From Mycobacterium sp. ACS1612 (GTDB taxonomy: Bacteria; Actinomycetota; Actinomycetes; Mycobacteriales; Mycobacteriaceae): a stretch of DNA of 64,000 nucleotides. The stretch covers positions 113,727 to 177,726 of the forward strand of contig NZ_LZHZ01000005.1 of the NCBI RefSeq assembly GCF_001667505.1, read 5' to 3'. Under the pieces are notes generated by a model, which was not told the DNA's origin, searched no databases, and was given only the letters and a program-made list of their open reading frames with translations. Made by a program: the position numbers and the translations under genes. Below are positions 40,141-48,543 of the stretch, in pieces. Within the stretch, counting starts at the first letter, position 1, and each line of letters begins with the position of its first letter.

Positions 40141-41537
40141 CGTCGCCCGCAGCCACCACGCCCGATCAGTCAGGACCGTCTGCCGGAGACGGCGGGCTGC
40201 AACAGTTGCGCATTCTGCACGCGACAGACACGTTTCCGCCCAACGTCGGTGGCCTGGAACTGTCGACCGCGGCGCTGACGCGTGCCCAAGTGAGCCAAGG
40301 TCAGGTGGTCGCCGTGGCGACGCCGCGGCACCCGAACGCGCCGGATCGGGAGAATCTCGACGGCGCCGAGGTGCACCGCCTGCCTATGGCGATGGCGCAC
40401 GTGCCGGGCGCATATGTCGACCCGACCCATCTCTGGTTCCCTCCCGTTCCGGACCCGCAGTTCGCCCGCGCGTTCGCCGACCTTGTCAAGCGCTTTCGGC
40501 CGGACGTCATCCATGTCCGCGGCTGGATTCTCTACAGCGTGCTCGGCGCCGCGCGCCGTGCGGGCGTCCCGGTCGTTGCCACCGCGCACGACCACAGCCA
40601 TGTTTGCGCCACCAAAATCATGCTGTACCAAGGTCAGAGCGTCTGTTCGGGACCCGCGTTGGGTAAGTGCATGAGCTGCGCGTACTCCCACTACGGCGTC
40701 AAGGGAATTCCGTTGGCCGCAGGCCTTCACCAGTTGGGATCGAGGCGGCATCGCGACGTCGCCCAATGGACGGCTACTTCGTCAGCGCTCGCCGCGCGTG
40801 GTTCGGCGCCTCGGGCCGCGGATCACACCGACGTCAAGGTGATTCCCACGTTCATCGATGATGATCTGCTCGCTCTCGCAAGCGACGAGCGAACCGCTGA
40901 GCGGCCTGAATTCGTCCCCGCCAGCGGGCCTTACCTGTTCTATGCGGGAGTGCTCGGGGCCTTCAAAGGTGTCGACGTGCTCCTCGACGCTCACGCCCGC
41001 CTCCGCGCACAAGGCCTCGATGTGCCGCTGGTCCTTGCTGGGCTGCCCCGCCACGATTTCCATCTTGAAGACCGCAACGGGGTGGTCGTCGCGACCAACG
41101 TGCCGCGGGAGGCGGTGATCGCAGGGTGGCGACATGCCGCCGTCGGCATCGTGCCGAGCCTGGTGCCCGAGGGATTCGGGCGGGTCGCGGTGGAATGCCT
41201 TGCGGCGGGTACACCGTGCGTGGTGTCGGCGCTCGGCGGTCTGCTGGATGTGGTCGCCGACGATGTCGAAGGTATGCATGTGCCACCTGGGGACGCCCCG
41301 GCGCTTGCCGCCGCGGTACGGCGCCTCCTCGAGGACGAGGATCTGCGGTTGCGGCTCGGTGCGGCCGGACCAGCGAAGGCGGCGCGCTTCACGTTGTCAC
41401 AAGTCTTACCGCAGCTCGACGCCGTGTACCTGCGAGTCATGGACGACACAACGGCTAGTCAGGCAGCCAGGCGAAAAGCGCGTTTCTCTAAGCAATTTCG
41501 ATCTCAGGCGAAAAGAAGCGAGGGGGTACGGGCATGA
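40137..41537 (+). CDS. Family 4 glycosyltransferase
   Basis: The 466-residue GT-B protein has LRILHATDTFPPNVGGLELS, a cysteine-bearing insertion (SHVCATKIMLYQ, SVCSGPALGKCMSCAYSHYG) also seen in other GT4 enzymes, FYAGVLGAFKGVDVLLDAH, and the C-terminal E-x7-E VPEGFGRVAVECLAAG. The CxxxC cluster may bind zinc or simply be structural. The GTG start overlaps the flippase stop, and the ATGA at the end couples it to the deacetylase. Sugar and acceptor unknown. Confidence 0.82.
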   Translation: MTSPAATTPDQSGPSAGDGGLQQLRILHATDTFPPNVGGLELSTAALTRAQVSQGQVVAVATPRHPNAPDRENLDGAEVHRLPMAMAHVPGAYVDPTHLWFPPVPDPQFARAFADLVKRFRPDVIHVRGWILYSVLGAARRAGVPVVATAHDHSHVCATKIMLYQGQSVCSGPALGKCMSCAYSHYGVKGIPLAAGLHQLGSRRHRDVAQWTATSSALAARGSAPRAADHTDVKVIPTFIDDDLLALASDERTAERPEFVPASGPYLFYAGVLGAFKGVDVLLDAHARLRAQGLDVPLVLAGLPRHDFHLEDRNGVVVATNVPREAVIAGWRHAAVGIVPSLVPEGFGRVAVECLAAGTPCVVSALGGLLDVVADDVEGMHVPPGDAPALAAAVRRLLEDEDLRLRLGAAGPAKAARFTLSQVLPQLDAVYLRVMDDTTASQAARRKARFSKQFRSQAKRSEGVRA

Positions 41538-42325
41538 CAGCTTCCACCGATGAAGGCTATTCGAAGAGCGCTGAGCTGGCCACCATACCGCTGGTGTTGA
41601 TGTTCCACTCGGTCTCGCCCCACGACGAAGATCCCTTCATGGTGACCATCACGCCGCAGCGGTTCGAGCGACAGATGCGCTGGCTGCGCAACAGGGGACT
41701 GCGCGGCGTCTCGATGGGCGAGCTGCTCGACGCAGCGGCCGAGGGACGGGCCCGCCGACTGGTGGGATTGACATTCGACGACGGCTATGCGGACTTCGTC
41801 ACGAACGCTCTGCCGATTCTTCAGCAATACCGCTTCACCGCCACCGCTTTCGTGCTCGCTGGACGGTTCGGCGGAGAGAACGTTTGGAGCAGGCCCGGAC
41901 CCAACAAGGCGCTCTTGACTGCCGCGCAGGTGCGCGAAATAGCCAGTGCCGGAATCGAAATAGCCTCACACGGACTGCAGCACGTGTCGTTGCTGAAGGT
42001 CGACGACGCGCAACTGCGCGAGGAGACCGTGCGTAGCAGGGCGATACTGCAAGAGCTGCTCGGCCACTCGATACGAGGATTCGCGTATCCATACGGACAC
42101 TCAGATCCGCGCGTCGTGACGGCTGTACAGAATTCGGGCTACGACTACGCCTGCGCGGTTCGGCCGTGGTCGGGCATCGGGCGCCATGCAATTCCACGGA
42201 CATCGGTCCTTCAGAAGGACAGCACATGGCGACTGGACGCCAAGCGGACGGTTTCGGCGCTGACCGTCGGCAACCGCTTCGGCGTGCGACGGTACCGAGC
42301 TGGTGGACAATGCGTGTCGCAGTAG
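41534..42325 (+). CDS. CE4-family polysaccharide deacetylase
   Basis: The 263-residue NodB-like protein has the metal-dependent deacetylase motifs: TFDDGY at 80-85 (catalytic base Asp and metal ligand Asp), His146 and His150 in ASHGLQHVS, and FAYPYGHSDPR. It would remove N-acetyl or O-acetyl groups from the glycan or its lipid-linked precursor. There is no signal peptide, so a cytoplasmic step before export is likely. In exosortase-type EPS loci a CE4 deacetylase is also a regular member. It overlaps the dehydrogenase gene by 16 bases. Confidence 0.87.
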   Translation: MTASTDEGYSKSAELATIPLVLMFHSVSPHDEDPFMVTITPQRFERQMRWLRNRGLRGVSMGELLDAAAEGRARRLVGLTFDDGYADFVTNALPILQQYRFTATAFVLAGRFGGENVWSRPGPNKALLTAAQVREIASAGIEIASHGLQHVSLLKVDDAQLREETVRSRAILQELLGHSIRGFAYPYGHSDPRVVTAVQNSGYDYACAVRPWSGIGRHAIPRTSVLQKDSTWRLDAKRTVSALTVGNRFGVRRYRAGGQCVSQ

Positions 42326-43566
42326 TCGGCCAGGGTTATGTCGGTCTGCCGCTTGCGGTCCGGGCCGCGCAAGTCGAGCACGATGTCGTTGCCTACGACA
42401 TCGATGAGGCCCGAGTGAAACGGCTCCTTTCCGGTCAGTCCTACATCGAGGACATCTCCGACCAGGACCTCAGTGCGGTACTCGAGGCCGGAACGCTGCA
42501 CCCATCATCTGAGGCTCGCGCGTGCGCCGGCTTCGATGTTGCGGTCATCGCCGTGCCCACGCCGCTGCGCGAAGGCGTACCTGACCTGCGCTACATCGAG
42601 GAGGCAGCCCTTACGCTCGCCCGCTTCCTGCGACCGGGTGCGACAGTCGTGGTGGAGTCGACGACCTATCCGGGAACCACCCAGGAAGTGGTCGCGCCGA
42701 TTCTGGAGGACGGCTCGGGGTTGGTCGCCGGCGCCGACTTTCATCTCGGTTACAGCCCGGAGCGCATCGATCCGGGGAACTCGACCTGGACTCTGGTCAC
42801 CACGCCGAAGATCGTTTCCGGCATCGATGCGGCCTCGCTGGTGGCGGTTCAAGCGTTTTACGACACGCTCGTGGAGACGACCATCACCGTGAGTTCGCCA
42901 CGGGAGGCCGAGTTGGCGAAATTGGTGGAGAACACCTTCCGCCACGTCAACATTGCGCTGGTCAACGAAATTGCGATGTTCGCCCACGAACTGGGTATCG
43001 ACGTATGGGAGGCGATCGACGCCGCGTCGACGAAGCCGTTCGGCTTCATGCGGTTCACTCCCGGGCCGGGCGTCGGGGGCCACTGCCTGCCGATCGACCC
43101 CTCATACCTGTCATGGCGGGTGGAGCGCGTGCTGGGCCACAATTTCCGCTTCGTAGAACTGGCCAATGACATCAACGGGCACATGCCCGACCATGTGGTT
43201 CACCGGATCACGATGGAGCTGAACGCCCGACGACGTTCCGTCAACGGTTCGCGCATCCTCCTGCTCGGTCTGTCGTACAAGAAGAACACCGGCGACGCTC
43301 GTGAGTCGCCCGCCGTGCGTGTGGCCCAACTCCTTGCAGAGATGGGCGCGGTGGTCCACGGTGCCGACCCATACACCGTGGAGGAGACACCCGTCGACGG
43401 TCTGCTGTGTCGGGTCGATGTGACTCATGAAGAGCTCGCGTCTGCTGATGCGGTCGTTCTGCTCACCGACCACGACGAGTTCGATTTCGATGACATCGTC
43501 AGTCATGCGAGATTCATTCTCGACTGCCGTCATCGGTTGGAAGGGCCTCATGTCGAGTACCTCTGA
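42310..43566 (+). CDS. UDP-HexNAc / nucleotide-sugar 6-dehydrogenase
   Basis: The 418-residue protein of the UDP-glucose/GDP-mannose dehydrogenase family has the NAD-binding GQGYVG at 7-12, SPERIDPGN, a form usual in UDP-N-acetyl-hexosamine dehydrogenases such as WecC, WbpA and TviB, and the catalytic Cys259 in GVGGHCLPIDP. It would oxidise a nucleotide sugar to its uronic acid, predicting an acidic sugar in the glycan. A carboxylate made this way is a natural site for amide bonding to an amine. It overlaps both flanking genes by 16-17 bases. Confidence 0.86.
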   Translation: MRVAVVGQGYVGLPLAVRAAQVEHDVVAYDIDEARVKRLLSGQSYIEDISDQDLSAVLEAGTLHPSSEARACAGFDVAVIAVPTPLREGVPDLRYIEEAALTLARFLRPGATVVVESTTYPGTTQEVVAPILEDGSGLVAGADFHLGYSPERIDPGNSTWTLVTTPKIVSGIDAASLVAVQAFYDTLVETTITVSSPREAELAKLVENTFRHVNIALVNEIAMFAHELGIDVWEAIDAASTKPFGFMRFTPGPGVGGHCLPIDPSYLSWRVERVLGHNFRFVELANDINGHMPDHVVHRITMELNARRRSVNGSRILLLGLSYKKNTGDARESPAVRVAQLLAEMGAVVHGADPYTVEETPVDGLLCRVDVTHEELASADAVVLLTDHDEFDFDDIVSHARFILDCRHRLEGPHVEYL

Positions 43567-44455
43567 CGCCGGCGATGCGGGCTTTCGAACGGATCTTCGC
43601 ACCAGTGCCATCGAGGCCAAGCCGATCACCGACGCAGACACATGGGCGGTGGCGGAATTCATGCATCGTCAGATGTACTCCGGAGCGTCAGTGGCCGATT
43701 GGCGGCGACTCATGATGCCGCCTGGAGACGTCGAGCAACCCAATCATGGCTACCTACTGTGCGAAAACGGGCGTGTCGTCGGTGCCTATCTTGCGATGTA
43801 CTCGGAACGCGTGATCGATGGTCGCCCGCGACGTATCTGCAATCTCGGAGCGTGGTGCGTCGTCCCGGAGCATCGTGCTAGCGGCCTGCGACTGCTACGG
43901 GCGTTGCTCCGACAGCGGGGTTATACCTTCACGGACCTGACGCCGAGCAAAACCGTCGTGGCGTTGGACACCCGTCTTGGGTTTACTCCGCTGGATACCG
44001 CTACGGCATTGGTGCCCAACTTGCCGTGGCCCGTCCAGTCGAAGGGGCAACGAGTTGTCGACACTGGCAACGAGATTCAGGAACTGCTTTCGGGGCGGGA
44101 CCTGACCGTTTATCGCGATCACGCTGAAACTCCGGTCAATCACGTTGTGCTCGTCAAAGGAGATGAAAGCTGTTATGTGATGTACCGGCGCGTCCGGCGC
44201 AGACGTCTCCGCCTGTTCGCCTATATCCTGTTTGTGGCCAATCCCCGACTGTTTGAGGAATGCGCGCCGCAGTTCTACCGATATCTGCTGCTGCGGCACG
44301 GGATGGTTGCGACGCTGGCTGAGATCAGGGTCGTTGGGCACCGTCCTAAACCTGCGGTGATGATCCCGGGCTGGTCGAGAATGTATCTCAGCGAGGATCT
44401 GGAGCCCAAGCAGATCGACTATCTCTATAGCGAGATGACGTGTCGTCCATGGTGA
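43550..44455 (+). CDS. GNAT-like acyltransferase
   Basis: The 301-residue protein has an N-terminal GNAT-like domain, with GRVVGAYLAMYSERVIDG, ICNLGAWCVVPEHRASGLRLLRALLRQ as the acetyl-CoA loop region and LDTRLGFTPLDTATALV, and a C-terminal half (from about 170) that is not recognised. It overlaps the dehydrogenase 3' end by 17 bases and lies just before the AMP-forming ligase. It may acylate a sugar amine freed by the deacetylase, or an amine from the PLP decarboxylase; neither can be decided here. Confidence 0.68.
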   Translation: MSSTSDAGDAGFRTDLRTSAIEAKPITDADTWAVAEFMHRQMYSGASVADWRRLMMPPGDVEQPNHGYLLCENGRVVGAYLAMYSERVIDGRPRRICNLGAWCVVPEHRASGLRLLRALLRQRGYTFTDLTPSKTVVALDTRLGFTPLDTATALVPNLPWPVQSKGQRVVDTGNEIQELLSGRDLTVYRDHAETPVNHVVLVKGDESCYVMYRRVRRRRLRLFAYILFVANPRLFEECAPQFYRYLLLRHGMVATLAEIRVVGHRPKPAVMIPGWSRMYLSEDLEPKQIDYLYSEMTCRPW

Positions 44456-44499
44456 TCGAGAGGAATCGGCACCAACGACCGAAAACAGGTGACGGCGAC

Positions 44500-46068
44500 A
44501 TGAGAACGAGCCTCCATCACCTCATCGAGCACCGCGCGCGGTCACACCCCAATTCGCCCGCCGTGACCTTCAAGCAAGAGACGCTCACCTACGACGAGCT
44601 GTGGACGCAGGTTCGAGGTGTTGCTGCCGGTTTCGGCGAGCTCGGTGTGACACGCGATCAGCGGGTCGCAGTGTTTCTCGACAAAAGGATCGAGACTGTC
44701 GCAGCGATCTATGGTTCATCGGCCGCGGGTGCCGCTGTCGTCCCGGTGAATCCGCTGCTGCGCCCGGCACAAGTCGGACATATCCTGCGGGACTGCGGCG
44801 TTCGCGTGCTCGTCACGTCTCCCCAGCGGCTAGCACTGATGCGCGACGAACTCGCATCCTGTCCGACGATCGAACACGTCGTGCTCGTCGGCCCCCGCGA
44901 CGAAGAGGAAGAACCATCCGCGCACTACGAGGTGCATGGCTGGGAGCGGCTACGGGGATCGATCCACGCAACGCCTACCGCGAGCAATTCTGCGTCAGAT
45001 CTCGCCGTCATCATCTACACCTCGGGAAGCACCGGCAGGCCCAAGGGCGTGATGCTCAGCCACGGCAACGCCATAGCGTCCAGCTTTCAGCCATATCTCG
45101 GCAATACCGCCGACGACGTGATTCTCGTTGCGCTGCCGTTGAGCTTCGACGCGGGATTCAGCCAGCTGACGATGGCGTTCGCGGTGGGCGCACATGCGAT
45201 CCTGATGAACTATCTCCTTCCTGGTGATGTGCCCCGACTGTGCGCTAAACACGGCGTCACCGGCATCACTTGCGTTCCGCCGCTGTGGATCCAGATCGTC
45301 GAGCAGAAGTGGCCTGAGCACGCGAAAGCGTCGCTGCGCTACTTCGGGAGCACCGGCGGCCGGATGCCGAAACCGATCTTGGACAGGCTGCGCGAGGTGT
45401 TTCCCTCCTCCAAACCGTTTCTCATGTACGGACTCACCGAGGGATTCCGATCGACGTACCTCGACCCGGCAGAGATCGACCGCCGACCGAATTCCATCGG
45501 GAAAGCGGTTCCGACCGCCGAAATCCTCGTGGTACGGCCCGATGGATCGAGGTGTGATCCCGGCGAGGAGGGTGAACTCGTCCATCGCGGCGGACCGCAC
45601 ATTTCGCTCGGTTATTGGAACGATCCCGAGCGGAGCGCGCAACGCTTTCGGCCGGTTCCGGGCCGCGACGAGCCGGGGCGCACACCTGAACTCGCGGTCT
45701 GGACCGGCGACAGGGCGGTCACCGACGACGAGGGTTTCATCTACTTCATCGGGCGCAGGGACGAGATGATCAAGACGTCCGGATACCGAATCAGCCCTAC
45801 CGAGGTCGAGGAGGTCGCCTATGCAACAGGTTTGGTACGCGACGCCGTGGCGCTCGGCGTGGAGGACGAGGCGCTCGGCCAGCGGGTCCGTCTAGTAGTG
45901 GCACCCGCTGACGTGGATAATTTCGACACCGACTCGCTGCTTGGGGAGATGAAGTCTCGGCTGCCGCTGTACATGGTGCCCAGCTCCGTCGTCGTTCAGG
46001 ATGCGTTGCCGCGCAATCCAAACGGCAAGTTCGACCGGGCGCTGTTGCGCGAGGAGTTCGGAACGTGA
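44500..46068 (+). CDS. AMP-forming acyl ligase, exosortase-A-associated type
   Basis: The 522-residue adenylating enzyme has YTSGSTGRPKG at 173-183, MYGLTEGFRSTY, IKTSGYRISPTEVEE, and the C-terminal catalytic lysine Lys510 in NPNGKFDR. The stretches VALPLSFDAGFSQLT, PPLWIQIVEQKWPE and the DRRPNSIGKA loop follow closely what I remember of the TIGR03098 family, acyl-CoA ligase associated with exosortase A. It probably activates a carboxylic or amino acid and loads it on the acyl carrier protein at 48265. The ATG at 44500 has AGGTGA upstream; the longer frame is rejected. The stop overlaps the decarboxylase as GTGA. Confidence 0.85.
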   Translation: MRTSLHHLIEHRARSHPNSPAVTFKQETLTYDELWTQVRGVAAGFGELGVTRDQRVAVFLDKRIETVAAIYGSSAAGAAVVPVNPLLRPAQVGHILRDCGVRVLVTSPQRLALMRDELASCPTIEHVVLVGPRDEEEEPSAHYEVHGWERLRGSIHATPTASNSASDLAVIIYTSGSTGRPKGVMLSHGNAIASSFQPYLGNTADDVILVALPLSFDAGFSQLTMAFAVGAHAILMNYLLPGDVPRLCAKHGVTGITCVPPLWIQIVEQKWPEHAKASLRYFGSTGGRMPKPILDRLREVFPSSKPFLMYGLTEGFRSTYLDPAEIDRRPNSIGKAVPTAEILVVRPDGSRCDPGEEGELVHRGGPHISLGYWNDPERSAQRFRPVPGRDEPGRTPELAVWTGDRAVTDDEGFIYFIGRRDEMIKTSGYRISPTEVEEVAYATGLVRDAVALGVEDEALGQRVRLVVAPADVDNFDTDSLLGEMKSRLPLYMVPSSVVVQDALPRNPNGKFDRALLREEFGT

Positions 46069-47291
46069 GCCCGCGGCCTATGATCGCGGCGTTCGGCAGC
46101 GTCGATGGTCAGCTTGCCGTGGGCGGGATGCCACTTGAGCGCCTTACCGCGCGGGTCGGATCCACACCCTACTTCGCTTACGATCGCGGACTGCTGACCG
46201 GGCGCGTCGAAGCGCTGCGGGCCGCGTTGCCGCCGACAGTGAAGCTCAGTTACGCGGTGAAGGCCAACCCTATGCCGGCTGTCCTTCACCATCTCGCGGG
46301 TTTGGTCGACGGGATGGACGTCGCCTCCACGCGCGAGATGCAAACCGCCCTTGATTCCGGAATGCCTGCCGGCAGAATAAGTTTCGCCGGGCCGGGCAAG
46401 TCAGAGGCGGAAATCACCCAGGCGGTCGCGGCCGGGGTGACCATCGAGATGGAATCCGTGACGGAGGCCCAGCGGGTGATCCGCGCCGGCGAGATGCTCG
46501 GTGTGCGCCCACGGGTCGCAGTCCGGATCAATCCTGACTTTCAGGTGAAGGGTTCGGGCATGCGGATGGGAGGTGGCCCGCAGCAGTTCGGAGTGGACTC
46601 CGAACAACTGCCTGACTTCCTCGCCGGCCTCGCCGCAGCAGACCTCGACTTCCTTGGCTTTCATGTGTTTGCCGGATCGCAGAACCTCAATGCAGAGATT
46701 TTGTGCGAAGCGCAGCGTAAGACCGCCGAGCTGATCCTCGCGGTTGCCGAGAAGGCGCCAGCACCAGTGCGGTATGTGAATCTCGGTGGCGGGTTCGGCA
46801 TCCCCTACTTCGACAAGGACGTCCCGCTCGACCTGGCCGCGATCGGCGCGAACCTCGCCGAGCTCATCGAGCGCAGGATCGTGCCGACCCTGCCTGAGGC
46901 GGAGGTCGTGATCGAATTGGGCCGTTACATCGTGGGCGAGTGCGGTATCTACGTCACGCGCGTGGTCGACCGCAAGGTGTCACGTGGGCGCACCTATCTC
47001 GTGGTCGACGGCGGTTTGCACCATCAGATGGCGGCGTCGGGAAACTTCGGTTCGGTCATCCGGCGCAACTATCCGATCGCGGTCGGCAATCGTTTGGCTG
47101 AGCCTGCCGAGTCGGCGGTGACGGTCGTCGGTTGTCTGTGCACCCCGCTCGATCTGTTGGGCGACGAGGTCATGTTGCCGGATGCACAGATCGGCGATTC
47201 CATCGTGTTGTTTCAGGCGGGCGCCTACGGCCTGACCGCCAGCCCGACGGCCTTCTTGGGCCATCCGCTACCTGCTGAAGTGCTCGTGTAG
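46065..47291 (+). CDS. PLP-dependent decarboxylase, exosortase-A-associated type
   Basis: The 408-residue fold-III enzyme resembles diaminopimelate decarboxylase: Lys66 in LSYAVKANPMP binds PLP; HVFAGSQNLN, NLGGGFGIPYF, ELGRYIVGECGIYV and CLCTPLDLLGDEV are the later family elements, the last with the intersubunit Cys. It fits the TIGR03099 family as I know it, the usual partner of the TIGR03098 ligase. It would decarboxylate an amino acid, free or carrier-bound, to an amine. The GTG overlaps the ligase stop, so the two enzymes are made together. Confidence 0.85.
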   Translation: MSPRPMIAAFGSVDGQLAVGGMPLERLTARVGSTPYFAYDRGLLTGRVEALRAALPPTVKLSYAVKANPMPAVLHHLAGLVDGMDVASTREMQTALDSGMPAGRISFAGPGKSEAEITQAVAAGVTIEMESVTEAQRVIRAGEMLGVRPRVAVRINPDFQVKGSGMRMGGGPQQFGVDSEQLPDFLAGLAAADLDFLGFHVFAGSQNLNAEILCEAQRKTAELILAVAEKAPAPVRYVNLGGGFGIPYFDKDVPLDLAAIGANLAELIERRIVPTLPEAEVVIELGRYIVGECGIYVTRVVDRKVSRGRTYLVVDGGLHHQMAASGNFGSVIRRNYPIAVGNRLAEPAESAVTVVGCLCTPLDLLGDEVMLPDAQIGDSIVLFQAGAYGLTASPTAFLGHPLPAEVLV

Positions 47292-47296
47292 GTACA

Positions 47297-47329
47297 TCGA
47301 TGAACTCCAGCCAGGACACCTTCGACCGA
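47297..47329 (+). repeat. Duplicated 5' end of the carrier-protein gene, copy 1
   Basis: The 33 bases beginning TCGATGAACT here and at 48262-48294 are alike: in the 30 bases from the ATG, 25 match, and the first ten residues match at eight positions (MNSSQDTFDR against MNFSQDTLDR). After that the two genes are unrelated. This is the start of the ATP-grasp gene. Confidence 0.85.
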
Positions 47330-48268
47330 GCGCGAGACGCAAGGGAAGAACTCGGGAAGATCCGGATATACAAATTCGCCGGGAAGATCTATCACGATTA
47401 CTTGGTCGGGACGAAGATTCGAATAAAATACCGGACGATTTGCGTGATCAAACGATTCGGTAAAGAAAACGCCAACAAGACGATCCTGTTTTACCCGGAT
47501 AAGCCGAACTATTCTCAAGTCTTGTACAAGATATGCAATACCTTGGGATGTAAGATGACCTCCTCGCTGAAGGCTCAGCCCGATTTGATTGTCGCCTTTC
47601 AAGACACCACAAGACGCGCTCACAGCTCTGTTCTCGCTGAAATTGCTGCCAACAACTACGTGGTAAACGAGGGATGCGACGATATAAGCAAAGTAAAAGT
47701 TGAGGCTGTATTCCGCCAGGTCTTCGGCTACGCCACATTCGTCGACCCTGAAACCCACGTGGGGTTGTGCGTCATGAAGTCCAACGACAATGCGATGCAT
47801 GATGGGGAGGTAGTCGAATGTCCCACCTCAGCAACGCGACACGATGTGGTCTATCAAAAGTTGATCAACAACACCGCGGGAGACGATGATGTCCTAGACA
47901 TCAGAGTACCCGTCATCAATGGTGAACTACCGTTCGTTTACCTGAAGTATCGCCGCATGAGGTACCGGTTCAGCAACATGAATGCGCGTGCGACCATGGC
48001 CTCCACCGACTCCGTTTTCACCACTGATGAGATAACCAAAATCAAGCAGTTCGCGAAAAAACTTGGTTTGGACTTCGGTGAGCTCGACGTTCTTCGAGAC
48101 GTGGACGACGGGACGATCTACATAGTGGACGTGAACAACACCCCCTGTGGCCCGCCCAACCATCTGGGCAAAGCGGAAAGTGCACACGCAATAGAGTTAC
48201 TGAGCAAGGCCTTCGATACGGCGTTTCTCGCCAAAACTCTTGACCTGACTAGGAAGGATGTTCGATGA
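47300..48268 (+). CDS. ATP-grasp-like protein, low GC, with captured start
   Basis: The 322-residue protein is not clearly assigned. Near the C-terminus FGELDVLRDVDDGTIYIVDVNNTPCGPP looks like the metal-binding strand pair of ATP-grasp enzymes, with the Asn and Asp in VDVNNTP; the N-terminal 100 residues could be the preATP-grasp domain. By hand count 47401-47460 is 28 of 60 G/C, far below the neighbours, so the body of the gene looks foreign. Its first ten codons copy those of the carrier-protein gene that follows. The stop overlaps that gene as ATGA. A role in joining an amino acid or amine to the carrier or glycan is inference. Confidence 0.62.
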   Translation: MNSSQDTFDRARDAREELGKIRIYKFAGKIYHDYLVGTKIRIKYRTICVIKRFGKENANKTILFYPDKPNYSQVLYKICNTLGCKMTSSLKAQPDLIVAFQDTTRRAHSSVLAEIAANNYVVNEGCDDISKVKVEAVFRQVFGYATFVDPETHVGLCVMKSNDNAMHDGEVVECPTSATRHDVVYQKLINNTAGDDDVLDIRVPVINGELPFVYLKYRRMRYRFSNMNARATMASTDSVFTTDEITKIKQFAKKLGLDFGELDVLRDVDDGTIYIVDVNNTPCGPPNHLGKAESAHAIELLSKAFDTAFLAKTLDLTRKDVR

Positions 48269-48294
48269 ACTTCAGCCAGGACACCCTTGATCGG
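48262..48294 (+). repeat. Duplicated 5' end of the carrier-protein gene, copy 2
   Basis: This copy is at the true start of the acyl carrier protein gene. It matches 47297-47329, the start of the upstream ATP-grasp gene, over about 33 bases. Confidence 0.85.
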
Positions 48295-48525
48295 GTGAAG
48301 GTTGTGATTGTCAAGACTCTCGCGATCCAGGATCGTGCTTACCGGCTCGACGAGTCCACGGAACTATTCGGAAGCATGCCGGAACTGGACTCGATGTCGG
48401 TAGTCGCTCTGGCCGTCAACTTGGAGCGGGAATTCGACTTCGAAATAGATGACGAGGACTTCAGAGGAGAGGTTTTCGAAACGATTGGCACGTTGGCCGA
48501 ATTCGTCGAACGGCGTAAGCCCTAG
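48265..48525 (+). CDS. Acyl carrier protein
   Basis: The 86-residue protein has the carrier-protein fold with the phosphopantetheine site at Ser43 in PELDSMSVVAL, acidic helix II, and the pattern ELFGSMPELDSM that also marks carrier proteins of exosortase-A loci. It is the natural partner of the adenylating ligase and PLP decarboxylase upstream. The ATG overlaps the preceding stop. The next gene converges, 18 bases away, so this ends the long operon. Confidence 0.85.
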   Translation: MNFSQDTLDRVKVVIVKTLAIQDRAYRLDESTELFGSMPELDSMSVVALAVNLEREFDFEIDDEDFRGEVFETIGTLAEFVERRKP

Positions 48526-48543
48526 CGCTCTTGACGCGCAGCA

